The notes: a model not told the origin generated them from the sequence alone. 64,000 bases of DNA from OLB19 sp964624165 (GCA_964624165.1 CAZUWG010000002.1:1-64000); one strand, 5' to 3'; positions 50,598 through 59,151 are shown, numbered from the stretch's first letter. Numbers and translations: made by a program.

Positions 50598-50975
50598 ATG
50601 CGTATTTTAGGTATCACTATTCCAGATGAGAAGCAGCTCGGATACGGCCTCACGGCAGTGTACGGTGTTGGGCGCCCACGGGCACTTGAACTTCTTGCTG
50701 AACTAAAAATCGAGGACACTCGTAAGCCAGGCGATCTTTCTGTAGAGGAGGAAAATGCTATTCGTGAAAAACTAGAGTCTTTCACACTTGAAGGAGAGCT
50801 AAAGCGCCAGGTTTCTGGTGATATCAAGCGCCTTAAAGACATCGGTTCATACCGAGGTAGTCGCCACGCCAAGCGACTTCCGGCCCGCGGACAGCGCACC
50901 AAGACAAATGCTCGCACACTCAAGGGTGTGAAGAAAACAATGGGCAGCGGGCGTCGTAAGCTTGAAAAGACTTAA
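50598..50975 (+). CDS. rpsM: 30S ribosomal protein S13
   Basis: A 125-residue uS13. RILGITIPDEKQLGYGLTAVYGVGR is the N-terminal signature (landmarks GITIPDEK and YGVGR), and RHAKRLPARGQRTKTNAR is the conserved C-terminal rRNA- and tRNA-contacting tail. It forms the A and B1 bridges with the 50S subunit. Starts 12 nt after rpmJ with no Shine-Dalgarno motif. Confidence 0.97.
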   Translation: MRILGITIPDEKQLGYGLTAVYGVGRPRALELLAELKIEDTRKPGDLSVEEENAIREKLESFTLEGELKRQVSGDIKRLKDIGSYRGSRHAKRLPARGQRTKTNARTLKGVKKTMGSGRRKLEKT

Positions 50976-51013
50976 ACTCAAGCGTGTATTTATTATCAAT
51001 CTGTTAACGATCT

Positions 51014-51445
51014 ATGGGTAAGAAACGAATTATCAAAAAAGGTGGTGGCTCTGATGTAGCGGGGACTTCCCGCGCACTCGCTCGCATTCCTAAGAAAAAG
51101 GTTGCGTCTGGCGTTTTGAATATCGCTGCCACGTTCAATAATACGCTTGTCACACTAAGCGATAGCAAAGGCAACAGCCTGATTGCCGCTTCTTCTGGTG
51201 CGCTTGGTTTCAAGGGTGCACGAAAGAGTACGCCATTTGCAGCTGCCAAGGTGGGTGAGATTCTTGGAGAGAAAGCTCAACAGATGGGTATGAAAGATGT
51301 GGCGGTGGTGATCAAGGGGGTGGGCGCTGGACGTGAGTCTGCACTTCGTGGTTTTGCTGGAAAAGGCATCACTGTGACCACCATTACCGACATGACCCCC
51401 GTCCCACACAACGGTACTCGCCCTAAGAAAGCACGTCGCGTGTAA
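51014..51445 (+). CDS. rpsK: 30S ribosomal protein S11
   Basis: A 143-residue uS11 of the platform near the E site. VLNIAATFNNTLVTLSDSKGN, GARKSTPFAA and the C-terminal VPHNGTRPKKARRV match the family; the usual Cys in HNGCRP is Thr here. The N-terminus is longer and basic (MGKKRIIKKGGG). Located between rpsM and rpsD as usual. Confidence 0.97.
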   Translation: MGKKRIIKKGGGSDVAGTSRALARIPKKKVASGVLNIAATFNNTLVTLSDSKGNSLIAASSGALGFKGARKSTPFAAAKVGEILGEKAQQMGMKDVAVVIKGVGAGRESALRGFAGKGITVTTITDMTPVPHNGTRPKKARRV

Positions 51446-51469
51446 TCTTTAGTAGTAATTTTATTTAGT

Positions 51470-52078
51470 ATGAAAATTGGTCCAAAATTCAAAATTGCCA
51501 AGCGCCTCGGAGCTCCTATTTTCGAGAAAACGCAAACCCAAAAGTTTGCTCTTTCTGAAGCGCGTGGTGGTCGCATGAAAAAGCGTCGTCCGGGTGCAAT
51601 GAGCGACTACAAACGTCAGCTCATTGAAAAGCAAAAAATGCGTTTTACATATGGCATTTCTGAAAAACAACTTCGTCGTTACGTCACCGAGGCGATGAGT
51701 AAGAGTCATCAGCCGATCGCACTCTTATTTGCGCGTCTGGAAAATCGTCTTGACAACGTAGTGTATCGTGCCGGTCTCGCAAAGACACGCCAAATGGCTC
51801 GCCAGATGGTAGCTCATGGCCACATCACCGTGAATGGTCGTAAACTTACGATTCCTTCGCACAAGATGAAAGTTAATGATGAGTTTTCTGTCCGTGAGGG
51901 CAGCAAAAAAGCGGTTCTCTTTCTCAACTTTGCAGAAACACATGAAGCAGCTGGCGTCCCTTCTTGGATGACATTTGATGCTAAGAAACTTACCGGCACT
52001 GTTACCGGCGTTCCTACCTACGAACCTTCTCAGACTTTGTTCGACCCAGAGCAAGTACTTGAGTACTACAGCCGATAG
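51470..52078 (+). CDS. rpsD: 30S ribosomal protein S4
   Basis: A 202-residue uS4, primary 16S rRNA binder. The N-terminal zinc-binding cysteines found in some S4 proteins are absent (C-minus form). The S4 domain is clear: RLENRLDNVVYRAGLAKTR, ARQMVAHGHITVNGRKLTIPS. In E. coli S4 autoregulates its operon; no pseudoknot target was identified here. Confidence 0.97.
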   Translation: MKIGPKFKIAKRLGAPIFEKTQTQKFALSEARGGRMKKRRPGAMSDYKRQLIEKQKMRFTYGISEKQLRRYVTEAMSKSHQPIALLFARLENRLDNVVYRAGLAKTRQMARQMVAHGHITVNGRKLTIPSHKMKVNDEFSVREGSKKAVLFLNFAETHEAAGVPSWMTFDAKKLTGTVTGVPTYEPSQTLFDPEQVLEYYSR

Positions 52079-52134
52079 TCCGTCATGAGCGTGCGTTCGC
52101 TCACTATTACACACACTAAACTTAGATATACACT

Positions 52135-53091
52135 ATGTTAGAAACAAATGTCGCACTCCCAAGCAAGCCACGAATTGTAAGTGAAAAGGAATTTCACGGT
52201 ATCTATGAAATAGACGGACTTTTCCCAGGATACGGACACACACTCGGCAACTCGCTTCGCCGCATCGTACTATCTTCTCTTCCTGGAGCAGCCATTACGC
52301 ATGTTAAGATTGAAGGAGCAAAACATGAATTTGATACACTAAATGGTATTAAAGAAGATGTTGTGACGATCATCCTCAACCTCAAGCGAGTTCGTCTCTC
52401 ACTCCATTCTGATGAACCAGTAAAGATTTCACTTAAGAAAAATACCCCAGGTGTAGTGACTGCAGGCGACCTAGTGGTACCTTCACAGATAGAAATCCTT
52501 AATCCAGAGCAGCACATTGCAGAGATCACCGACAAAAAAGGTGTCCTTGAAATGGAGATTACTGTGGAGCGCGGTCTTGGCTATGTTGCGCGTGAAGTTC
52601 ATGCCAAGGAGAAAGTAGAGATTGGCACTATTGCACTTGATGCAGTATTTACCCCAATTCGTCGTGCTAACTACGAAGTAGAAAATATGCGCGTCGGAGA
52701 TCGTACCGACTACAACCGACTTCGTATGGTCATCGAAACAGACGGCACACTGACGCCACGCGAGGCCTTGGAGCAATCTATCGAGATTATGATCCACCAA
52801 CTTAAATCAGTGATTGGTTTCCAAGATCAATCTCATAAAGAGGACGCTCCAGAAGAAGCGGTAGCAGATACTACCGACAACGCTGATCCGGAAGTTCTAA
52901 AGACACGTATCGAAACTCTTGAACTTTCTTCGCGTACTCTTACCGCACTAGAAGAAGCAAGCATCCGCACTATAGGCGGGCTTGTGCGAAAGAAAAAAGA
53001 TGATATTCTAGCGCTTGACGGAATCGGCCCTAAGGGTGTCGAAGAGATTGAGGAAATGCTTAAAGGCATGCACCTCGGATTTAATGAGTAA
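52135..53091 (+). CDS. rpoA: RNA polymerase subunit alpha
   Basis: A 318-residue alpha subunit. The N-terminal dimerisation domain shows FPGYGHTLGNSLRRIVLSSLPGAA (landmark GHTLGNSLRR) and GVKEDV-like IKEDVVTIILN. The C-terminal DNA-binding domain is present (LELSSRTLTALEEASI, IRTIGGLV, LDGIGPKGVEEIEE), joined by an acidic Ala/Glu/Asp linker. It can therefore contact UP elements and activators. Located between rpsD and rplQ as in most bacteria. Confidence 0.97.
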   Translation: MLETNVALPSKPRIVSEKEFHGIYEIDGLFPGYGHTLGNSLRRIVLSSLPGAAITHVKIEGAKHEFDTLNGIKEDVVTIILNLKRVRLSLHSDEPVKISLKKNTPGVVTAGDLVVPSQIEILNPEQHIAEITDKKGVLEMEITVERGLGYVAREVHAKEKVEIGTIALDAVFTPIRRANYEVENMRVGDRTDYNRLRMVIETDGTLTPREALEQSIEIMIHQLKSVIGFQDQSHKEDAPEEAVADTTDNADPEVLKTRIETLELSSRTLTALEEASIRTIGGLVRKKKDDILALDGIGPKGVEEIEEMLKGMHLGFNE

Positions 53092-53113
53092 TTAATAAGA
53101 AAATAGCAAGCTT

Positions 53114-53464
53114 ATGCAACACAGTAAAAACAAACGAACCCTCGGACGGACCCGCTCGCAGCGTACAGCTTTGATGCGTGGGCTTGCCATTTCACTTTTC
53201 GAAAACGGTAAGATCGTTACCTCCGATGCCAAAGCACGCGAACTGCGTCCTTTTGCAGAAAAGCTTATTACGTCTGCAAAGACGGATTCGATCGCCGCTC
53301 GTCGCCAGGTGGCGAGTGTGCTTGGTGAACCGACGACAGATATTGTGAAAGTACTCTTCACTGATATCGCTCCAAAGTACCAAGAACGAGCAGGTGGGTA
53401 CACTCGTATTATTAAAATGGGACAAAACGCTGGCCGCACTGAAGCTGTCATCGAGCTTGTGTAA
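53114..53464 (+). CDS. rplQ: 50S ribosomal protein L17
   Basis: A 116-residue bL17 at the peptide exit rim. LGRTRSQRTALMRGLAISLF and RELRPFAEKLITSAK are family signatures, and GDNAGRTEAV-like GQNAGRTEAVIELV closes the protein. Confidence 0.96.
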   Translation: MQHSKNKRTLGRTRSQRTALMRGLAISLFENGKIVTSDAKARELRPFAEKLITSAKTDSIAARRQVASVLGEPTTDIVKVLFTDIAPKYQERAGGYTRIIKMGQNAGRTEAVIELV

Positions 53465-53475
53465 TCTTTTTTCGT

Positions 53476-53835
53476 ATGACAAATACAACACACAACGTAT
53501 ACACTATCGACGCTAAAGGAAAGCGTCTTGGACGTATCGCTACAGAAGCGGCAGATATTTTGATGGGTAAGAATGAGCCTGATTTTGCTAAACATTTAGT
53601 AAAAGATGTAAAAGTAGTCATCGAAAACGCCAGCAAGCTCGATATCCCTGAAAAGAAGAAAGGAGAAATTTACCAAAGCTATTCTGGTTATCCAGGTGGT
53701 CGAAAGGAGGAAACTCTCGAGCACCTTGGTACTCGACTCGGCTACGCTGAGGTAGTACGACGCACTATTAATGGCATGCTCCCGAAGAATAAGCTTCAGG
53801 CACGCATGATGAAAAATCTAGAAGTAACTGAGTAA
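53476..53835 (+). CDS. rplM: 50S ribosomal protein L13, short form
   Basis: A 119-residue uL13, about 20 residues shorter than E. coli L13. KGKRLGRIATEAADILMGK, KVVIENASK, YSGYPGG and VRRTINGMLPKNKL are diagnostic. The shortening affects the middle and C-terminus. It lies 11 nt after rplQ and 13 nt before rpsI. Confidence 0.96.
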   Translation: MTNTTHNVYTIDAKGKRLGRIATEAADILMGKNEPDFAKHLVKDVKVVIENASKLDIPEKKKGEIYQSYSGYPGGRKEETLEHLGTRLGYAEVVRRTINGMLPKNKLQARMMKNLEVTE

Positions 53836-53848
53836 TTGTATTTTATTT

Positions 53849-54253
53849 ATGGCAAAACAAGCACCCTACATTGAAGGTATCGGCCGTCGCAAGACAGCCT
53901 CAGCTCGTGTGCGACTTACACCGGCTGACAAAACTACTTTCATCGTCAACGAAAAAACTCTCGAAGCATATTTCCCATACGAGTCACTACAAAAAGAAGT
54001 AATGTCAGTACTACAAGCGGAAGATGCTGGTATTGAAAATTACACAGTATCGGTACACGTGAAGGGAAGTGGTATCTCAGCGCAAGCAGATGCAATCAAG
54101 CTCGGTATTGCGCGCGCCCTCGTTAAAGAGAAGCAAAGTCGTCGTACCGTCTTGAAGCCACTGGGCTTTTTGAAACGAGACCCACGTTCAGTGGAACGAA
54201 AAAAGTTTGGTCTTCGCAAAGCCCGCCGTCGCCCACAATTCTCAAAGCGATAA
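53849..54253 (+). CDS. rpsI: 30S ribosomal protein S9
   Basis: A 134-residue uS9. IEGIGRRKTASARVRLTP at the N-terminus, HVKGSGISAQADAIKLGIARAL in the core and the basic tail RKKFGLRKARRRPQFSKR, whose last Arg touches P-site tRNA, are complete. Last gene of the cluster, followed by a strong terminator. Confidence 0.97.
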   Translation: MAKQAPYIEGIGRRKTASARVRLTPADKTTFIVNEKTLEAYFPYESLQKEVMSVLQAEDAGIENYTVSVHVKGSGISAQADAIKLGIARALVKEKQSRRTVLKPLGFLKRDPRSVERKKFGLRKARRRPQFSKR

Positions 54254-54273
54254 CCAACACAACTACTCAGTTT

Positions 54274-54308
54274 ACAACACCCCCGCAGCAAAGCTGCGGG
54301 GGTGTTGT
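54274..54308. terminator. Terminator of the ribosomal operon, AAA loop
   Basis: A perfect 16-bp inverted repeat (54274-54289 and 54293-54308) with an AAA loop, 20 nt after the rpsI stop. Confidence 0.9.
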
Positions 54309-54372
54309 GTAAGCAACATCAGAACTCAGAGTAAGCGCACCCTTATTTTGGCGTCTTGGCTTTGGCATAATT

Positions 54373-54400
54373 TTGACACAGACGTTTTTCGCAGTATAAT
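54373..54400 (+). promoter_or_regulatory. Consensus promoter of the grpE-dnaK-dnaJ genes
   Basis: TTGACA (54373-54378), a 16-nt spacer and TATAAT (54395-54400), a full sigma-70-type consensus. The leader to grpE is about 87 nt, much longer than for most genes in this window. No CIRCE element (TTAGCACTC repeats) was seen, so HrcA control is not supported. Confidence 0.8.
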
Positions 54401-54494
54401 AGTATTTGAAACGTGTGGGAATACGAAAGAAACTACCAATACGCTATACGAAAGCCACAGGTTTTGATTTTGACAGATTGCATAAATATTTGAT

Positions 54495-55049
54495 ATGGCA
54501 ACACACCAACCTGACGAACATATCGAAGAGGACGAAGTAACCATTGAAGACACTGAGCAGATAGAGACAGAAGAGCGGCTTGAGAGCAAGCTAAAGACAC
54601 TCAGAGAAAAACTAAAGGTGTGCGAGGCAGAGAAGATGACTGCCCTTGAGGACTTACAGCGAGCACGCGCAGACTTCCTTAATACTAAAAGAAGACTCGA
54701 GGAGCAAAAGCAAGCAGACATCACACGGGTCGCCGATAAATTTGTCGCGTCTCTTTTACCACTGACCGATAGTTTTTCTATGGCCATGGCTGACAAAGCC
54801 GCCTGGGAAGAGATAGATGCGTCGTGGCGCACGGGAGTAGAAGGCATTAAAAGCCAACTCGATCGTATCCTAGCAACGCACAATGTCACTAAAATTGAGG
54901 CCCTTGGTACACATTTTAATCACGACGAACATGAAGCAGTCGGTACTAAGGAAGGGGAGGAGGCTGACATTGTATTAGAAGTTGTACAAGAAGGATATAA
55001 AAAAGACGGAGCGGTACTTCGTCCAGCAAAAGTAATTATCAGTGCATAA
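54495..55049 (+). CDS. grpE: Nucleotide exchange factor GrpE
   Basis: A 184-residue cochaperone. An acidic N-terminus and a long coiled-coil (residues about 30-75, LKTLREKLKVCEAEKMTAL) precede the four-helix and beta-wing domain with DSFSMAMADK, EGIKSQLDRILATHNVTKIEALG and EAVGTKEGEEAD. It releases ADP from DnaK. First gene of the chaperone group. Confidence 0.93.
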   Translation: MATHQPDEHIEEDEVTIEDTEQIETEERLESKLKTLREKLKVCEAEKMTALEDLQRARADFLNTKRRLEEQKQADITRVADKFVASLLPLTDSFSMAMADKAAWEEIDASWRTGVEGIKSQLDRILATHNVTKIEALGTHFNHDEHEAVGTKEGEEADIVLEVVQEGYKKDGAVLRPAKVIISA

Positions 55050-55063
55050 ATAATATTTACACT

Positions 55064-56962
55064 ATGGCAAAAATTTTAGGAATTGACTTAGGAACCACCA
55101 ACAGCGCAATGGCGATCATCGAAGCTGGTGAGCCGACTATTATTGAAAACGCGGAAGGAAACCGCACCACACCGTCTATCGTCGCTATCTCAAAAAAAGG
55201 CGAAAGGCTGGTAGGTCAGATTGCTAAGCGACAAGCAGTCACCAATCCCCAAAACACCATCTACGGGATTAAGCGTTTTATGGGGCATGACTATGAGGAC
55301 AAGGCAGTACAAAAAGATAAGGCGATTGTACCTTACGACATCCAAAAAGGCAGTGACGGCGGCGCAGTCGTGAAGATGGGTGATAAAGAATACCGCCCAG
55401 AAGAACTCTCGGCGATGATCCTTTCAAAACTCAAAGCTGACGCAGAGGCAAAAATTGGAGAAAAAATTACCGAAGCCGTAATTACGGTACCGGCCTACTT
55501 TAATGATGCTCAGCGTAAAGCAACACAGGACGCAGGTAAAATTGCCGGCCTTGAGGTAAAGCGTATCATTAATGAGCCGACTGCAGCTGCTCTTGCTTAC
55601 GGCTTCAATCGTAAAAAGGACGAAAAGATTGTGGTCTTTGACTTTGGTGGAGGAACGTTTGACGTGACAGTCCTTGAAGTAGGCGATGACGTGGTGGAAG
55701 TACAATCTACCGATGGAGATGCTCACATGGGCGGACGAGATATTGACCAGGAGATTGTTCGCTGGCTTATTTCAGAGTTTAAGAAAGAAGAAGGAGTAGA
55801 TCTTTCAAAAGACCCACTCGCGCTACAGCGACTTGATGACGAGGCAGAAAAAGCCAAGAAGGAGCTTTCGTCTTCACAAGAATCAGAAATCAATATTCCT
55901 TTTATTGCCAATAATGATGGCGCCCCGAAAAATCTTCTCATTACTCTCACTAGAAGCAAACTCAACGAACTAGCTGAAGAATACATTGACCGTTCGATCG
56001 AGATCACTAAGCGTGCCATCGAAGCTTCTTCATTCTCGAAAGAAGAGATTGACGAAATAATTCTTGTCGGAGGGCAGACGCGCATGCCTCGAGTGGCTGA
56101 ACGAGTAAAAGAGCTTTTTGGTAAAGAACCAAACAAAACCATCAACCCAGATGAAGTAGTGGCTCTCGGAGCAGCCATTCAGGCTGGTATTTTCCAGGGA
56201 GATGTACAGGACATTACGCTCGTTGATGTAATTCCACTTTCACTCGGTATTGAAACAATGGGAGGAGTTGCAACAAAACTAATTGAGAAAAACTCTCATA
56301 TTCCGACGAAAAAAGAGCAGGTTTTTTCAACTGCCGCTGACAACCAAACCAGTACTGAGATTCATGTGGTGCAGGGTGAGCGACCAATGGCGCAAGACAA
56401 TAAATCACTTGGTCGCTTCGTGCTCGATGGTATTCCACCAGCACCACGCGGAGTACCACAAATTGAAGTCATGTTTGATGTCGACAGTAACGGTGTCTTG
56501 AATGTCACCGCAAAGGACAAATCAACCGGCAAAGAACAATCGATCAAAATAGAAGCTAATTCAGGTTTGTCTGAAGACGACATCGAAAAGATGAAAAAAG
56601 ACGCCGAAACACACGCGGAAGAAGATAAGAAAAAACAGGAACTTGTCGAAGCCCGCAATACCGCCGAGCAGATGACCTACACAGCAGAAAAATCTATTAA
56701 GGATTACGGCGAGAAAGCTGGTGAAGCGGTAGTAAAAGAAGTAGAAGAGAAAATTACTGCTCTACGCGAGGTAAAAGACAAAGACGACAAGACCGCGATT
56801 ACCAACGCTACAGAAGCTCTCTCGGCTGCTATGCAAAAAATAGGTGAAGCAATGCAAGCAAGCGAAGCAGGTCAAAAGGGCGCGAGCGAAGCGAGCGCCT
56901 CACCAGAAGATACGGTGCGGGAAGCAGAAGAAGTAAAAGATGATGAGAAAAAAAGCGAGTAA
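55064..56962 (+). CDS. dnaK: Chaperone protein DnaK (Hsp70)
   Basis: A 632-residue Hsp70. ATPase motifs: GIDLGTTNSAMAI, VFDFGGGTFDVTVLEVG and ILVGGQTRMPRV. The substrate domain begins DVIPLSLGIET. The stretch after IKRFMGHDYED contains the roughly 23-residue ATPase-domain insert typical of diderm-type DnaK and absent from Firmicutes. The C-terminal tail ends in DDEKKSE rather than EEVD-like sequence and contains the low-complexity KGASEASASP, encoded by a degenerate copy of the GAA-loop hairpin. It lies 14 nt after grpE. Confidence 0.97.
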   Translation: MAKILGIDLGTTNSAMAIIEAGEPTIIENAEGNRTTPSIVAISKKGERLVGQIAKRQAVTNPQNTIYGIKRFMGHDYEDKAVQKDKAIVPYDIQKGSDGGAVVKMGDKEYRPEELSAMILSKLKADAEAKIGEKITEAVITVPAYFNDAQRKATQDAGKIAGLEVKRIINEPTAAALAYGFNRKKDEKIVVFDFGGGTFDVTVLEVGDDVVEVQSTDGDAHMGGRDIDQEIVRWLISEFKKEEGVDLSKDPLALQRLDDEAEKAKKELSSSQESEINIPFIANNDGAPKNLLITLTRSKLNELAEEYIDRSIEITKRAIEASSFSKEEIDEIILVGGQTRMPRVAERVKELFGKEPNKTINPDEVVALGAAIQAGIFQGDVQDITLVDVIPLSLGIETMGGVATKLIEKNSHIPTKKEQVFSTAADNQTSTEIHVVQGERPMAQDNKSLGRFVLDGIPPAPRGVPQIEVMFDVDSNGVLNVTAKDKSTGKEQSIKIEANSGLSEDDIEKMKKDAETHAEEDKKKQELVEARNTAEQMTYTAEKSIKDYGEKAGEAVVKEVEEKITALREVKDKDDKTAITNATEALSAAMQKIGEAMQASEAGQKGASEASASPEDTVREAEEVKDDEKKSE

Positions 56963-56970
56963 GTTTTTAG

Positions 56971-56998
56971 TGGAGGGAAACGCATGCGTTTCCCTCCA
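56971..56998. repeat. 28-bp perfect palindrome between dnaK and dnaJ
   Basis: A loopless perfect palindrome with half-site TGGAGGGAAACGCA, 8 nt after the dnaK stop. As RNA it would form a hairpin with a small loop; as DNA it could bind a dimeric protein. No T-run follows, so it may reduce rather than end read-through into dnaJ. Confidence 0.8.
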
Positions 56999-57033
56999 TC
57001 ATAAAGCTCACTCGAGCTAATGGTAAAACACAT

Positions 57034-58104
57034 ATGGCAAAAGACTATTACAACATTCTCGGAGTTGAAAAAAACGCGTCAAAAGACGAAATCAAAAAGG
57101 CTTTTCGAAAACTCGCCGGCAAATACCATCCAGACAAAAAAACGGGTGACGAGTCGAAGTTTAAAGAGGTAAGTGAGGCTTATTCGATCCTTAGTAATGA
57201 AAAGAAGCGCGCTGAGTACGATACGTACGGCCAATCATTTGCTGGCGCAAGCGGCGGACAAGGCGGTTTTGGCGGGTTTGATTTTTCTCAATTTCAGCAA
57301 GGAGGCGGGTTTTCATTTGATATTAATGACATTTTTGAAAACTTTGGTGATATGTTTGGAGGAGGGAATGGCAGATCTCGACGCGGACGTGATATTTCAA
57401 TTGACATCAACCTCACCTTCAAAGAAGCCATCTTTGGCGTGAAGCGTAGCGTCCTTTTGACCAAGACCAGCACGTGCGAACACTGCGAAGGTACTGGAGC
57501 TAAAGATAAAAGTAAACTCAAAACCTGTGCCACTTGTAATGGACAGGGCAAGGTTCGTGAAGTGCGCCAAAGCATCATGGGTCAGTTTCAAACGGCTCGT
57601 ATTTGTGATACCTGCCACGGGAGTGGTAAAGTGCCTGAAGAAAAGTGTACGCACTGCAATGGCGCAGGCGTACGAAAAAGAGAAGAAGAGATTGCCATCG
57701 CTATTCCTGCGGGGGTGCAAGACGGGGAAGTAGTGCGCATGACCGGACGTGGCGAAGCAATTCCCCACGGGCAATCCGGCGATCTCTACATAAAACTCCA
57801 TGTTGAAACCAACAAAAATATAGTTCGTGAAGGATGGAACCTAACATCCACTCTCGAAGTGAAGCTCACCGATGCGCTACTTGGCGGCGAGTATGTTGTA
57901 CATACACTTGACGGAGAAACTAAAGTGAAGATACCAGCAGGTGTTAGCCATGGCGAAAAGTTGCGCCTTAAAGGCAAGGGTGTGCCAACTGGACGCGGCA
58001 CGGAGCGGGGTGACTTCTTGGTACGTATTTCCATTAAAAATCCCACTAAACTTTCTAAAACCGCCAAAGCCCTCATTGAACAACTTCGAGAAGAAGGTGT
58101 GTAG
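57034..58104 (+). CDS. dnaJ: Chaperone protein DnaJ (Hsp40)
   Basis: A 356-residue class A J-protein. The J-domain has the HPD motif (YHPDKKTGDES), followed by a Gly/Phe-rich region (about 70-110). All four zinc motifs are intact: CEHCEGTG, CATCNGQG, CDTCHGSG and CTHCNGAG. The C-terminal substrate-binding domains follow. It stimulates DnaK ATPase activity. Separated from dnaK by 71 nt containing a 28-bp palindrome. Confidence 0.97.
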   Translation: MAKDYYNILGVEKNASKDEIKKAFRKLAGKYHPDKKTGDESKFKEVSEAYSILSNEKKRAEYDTYGQSFAGASGGQGGFGGFDFSQFQQGGGFSFDINDIFENFGDMFGGGNGRSRRGRDISIDINLTFKEAIFGVKRSVLLTKTSTCEHCEGTGAKDKSKLKTCATCNGQGKVREVRQSIMGQFQTARICDTCHGSGKVPEEKCTHCNGAGVRKREEEIAIAIPAGVQDGEVVRMTGRGEAIPHGQSGDLYIKLHVETNKNIVREGWNLTSTLEVKLTDALLGGEYVVHTLDGETKVKIPAGVSHGEKLRLKGKGVPTGRGTERGDFLVRISIKNPTKLSKTAKALIEQLREEGV

Positions 58105-58125
58105 CAGCATGTTACACATAAAGGA

Positions 58126-58150
58126 AAAGGGCGAGTCTTGCTCGCCCTTT
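58126..58150. terminator. Bidirectional terminator after dnaJ
   Basis: A 10-bp inverted repeat (58126-58135 and 58141-58150) with a 5-base loop and A3/T3 ends, between dnaJ and a convergent small gene. Confidence 0.8.
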
Positions 58151-58165
58151 CTCGCTGCAAAGCTG

Positions 58166-58309
58166 CTATCGCGCAAGTCTTTGTGCCGCTATCTCTAGAA
58201 GATATAGCCCATGGAGACTAAAAGCCAGAGCCACCAGCGACAGAAGTCCTGCTACGATGCAGCAGTTCACAACTAAATCCGCAACTTTATCCGCCCGCCG
58301 CTTCCTCAT
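58166..58309 (-). CDS. Tiny membrane protein with strong Shine-Dalgarno
   Basis: A 47-residue protein read from the minus strand: MRKRRADKVAD, then a hydrophobic segment (about residues 12-38, LVVNCCIVAGLLSLVALAF) and a short polar tail. A GGGAGG Shine-Dalgarno motif ends 6 nt before the ATG, a clear signal in a window where such motifs are nearly absent. The stretch 58105-58421 otherwise holds only the dnaJ terminator and the start signals of the next gene. No family is recognised. Confidence 0.55.
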   Translation of the reverse strand: MRKRRADKVADLVVNCCIVAGLLSLVALAFSLHGLYLLEIAAQRLAR

Positions 58310-58421
58310 AAAATACCTCCCTAATTACACCTTTCTCTATCATGGCATGGAATTGGCTTTTAGCAAGCTGGGGGAGGGCAGCAAAACTTCTCTCAACCCT
58401 GACGTGTGCTACCATTACTTT

Positions 58422-58859
58422 ATGTCGCTCCACCCGCTAAGTTTCGATTTTGGTGATAACGATGAACCGAGCGAACCATTTACTTTATTTGAATCAATCA
58501 TTGAAGATCGCGGCAGTAGATATACTGTCAGCATTGGGTGTGTGAAAAATCGCGAGGAAATTGCGCACTTTCTTTCTACACTAAAACAAAAGAAAAAATA
58601 CCAAAAAGCTACCCATCACTCTTATGCAGCTATCATAGAAAGAGACGGCGTCAGCTATGAAACAAAAAATGACGACGGTGAGACCGGTGCCGGCATGGTA
58701 ATTCTTCGTATGATTAAAAAACATAAAATGCATAACACTATCGTGTGCGTCACTAGATGGTTTGGCGGTGTAAAGCTCATGGGTGATCGTTTCCGCCATA
58801 TACAAAACGCGGCAGAGTACGCTTTAACGCACATAAAGAGACACCCGCCAACGTCATAG
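58422..58859 (+). CDS. IMPACT/YigZ-family domain protein
   Basis: A 145-residue protein with the N-terminal IMPACT (UPF0029) fold: THHSYAAIIERDG, DDGETGAGMVILRMI, and IVCVTRWFGGVKLMGDRF match the family pattern VTRYFGGxxLG. The second, EF-G-like domain of YigZ is absent. The family interferes with translation-related kinases in eukaryotes; the bacterial role is not known. The frame opens at 58257, but TGC-TACCAT ends exactly 6 nt before the ATG at 58422, and the upstream extension is not conserved-looking. Confidence 0.75.
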   Translation: MSLHPLSFDFGDNDEPSEPFTLFESIIEDRGSRYTVSIGCVKNREEIAHFLSTLKQKKKYQKATHHSYAAIIERDGVSYETKNDDGETGAGMVILRMIKKHKMHNTIVCVTRWFGGVKLMGDRFRHIQNAAEYALTHIKRHPPTS

Positions 58860-58866
58860 GCGGGTG
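58842..58866. terminator. Bidirectional hairpin terminator
   Basis: An 8-bp GC-rich stem (58842-58849 and 58859-58866) with a 9-base loop between convergent genes. It overlaps the stop codon of the IMPACT-domain gene. Confidence 0.7.
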
Positions 58867-59049
58867 CTAGTCCTTCATCATATGGAGCCAGGACAACGCT
58901 AAGCCCGGCAACGCTTCGATGGGCACTTCGGTAGGAAGCGTCTTGAAAAGGAGCGTTTTCTTTGGCGCTCTGTTATTCAGAGCGAAGTAAAAATGCAACG
59001 CTAAAATAAAAATACAGAGCATGCCTGCCACCATTCCTAACTTACGCAT
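58867..59049 (-). CDS. Small membrane protein with strong Shine-Dalgarno
   Basis: A 60-residue protein: MRKLGMVAG, a membrane helix (about residues 6-24, MVAGMLCIFILALHFYFAL) and a 35-residue soluble tail ending WLHMMKD. A GGGGAGG motif ends 5 nt before the ATG, and TATAAT lies on the minus strand at 59079-59074, giving a leader of about 18 nt. Its signals match those of the tiny gene at 58166-58309 and differ from the rest of the window. No family is recognised. Confidence 0.6.
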   Translation of the reverse strand: MRKLGMVAGMLCIFILALHFYFALNNRAPKKTLLFKTLPTEVPIEALPGLALSWLHMMKD

Positions 59050-59151
59050 ACTGTCCTCCCCTTATTCTCAAACTATTATACGCCATAAGATAGAAAAGCA
59101 AACTGTCTACAACTTCGCTTTTCTTATGTCATCTTTTGTTATACTGAAGCT

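Noticed and set aside
54401..54494. CIRCE heat-shock operator before grpE
   Set aside because: No TTAGCACTC/GAGTGCTAA repeat was found in the leader.
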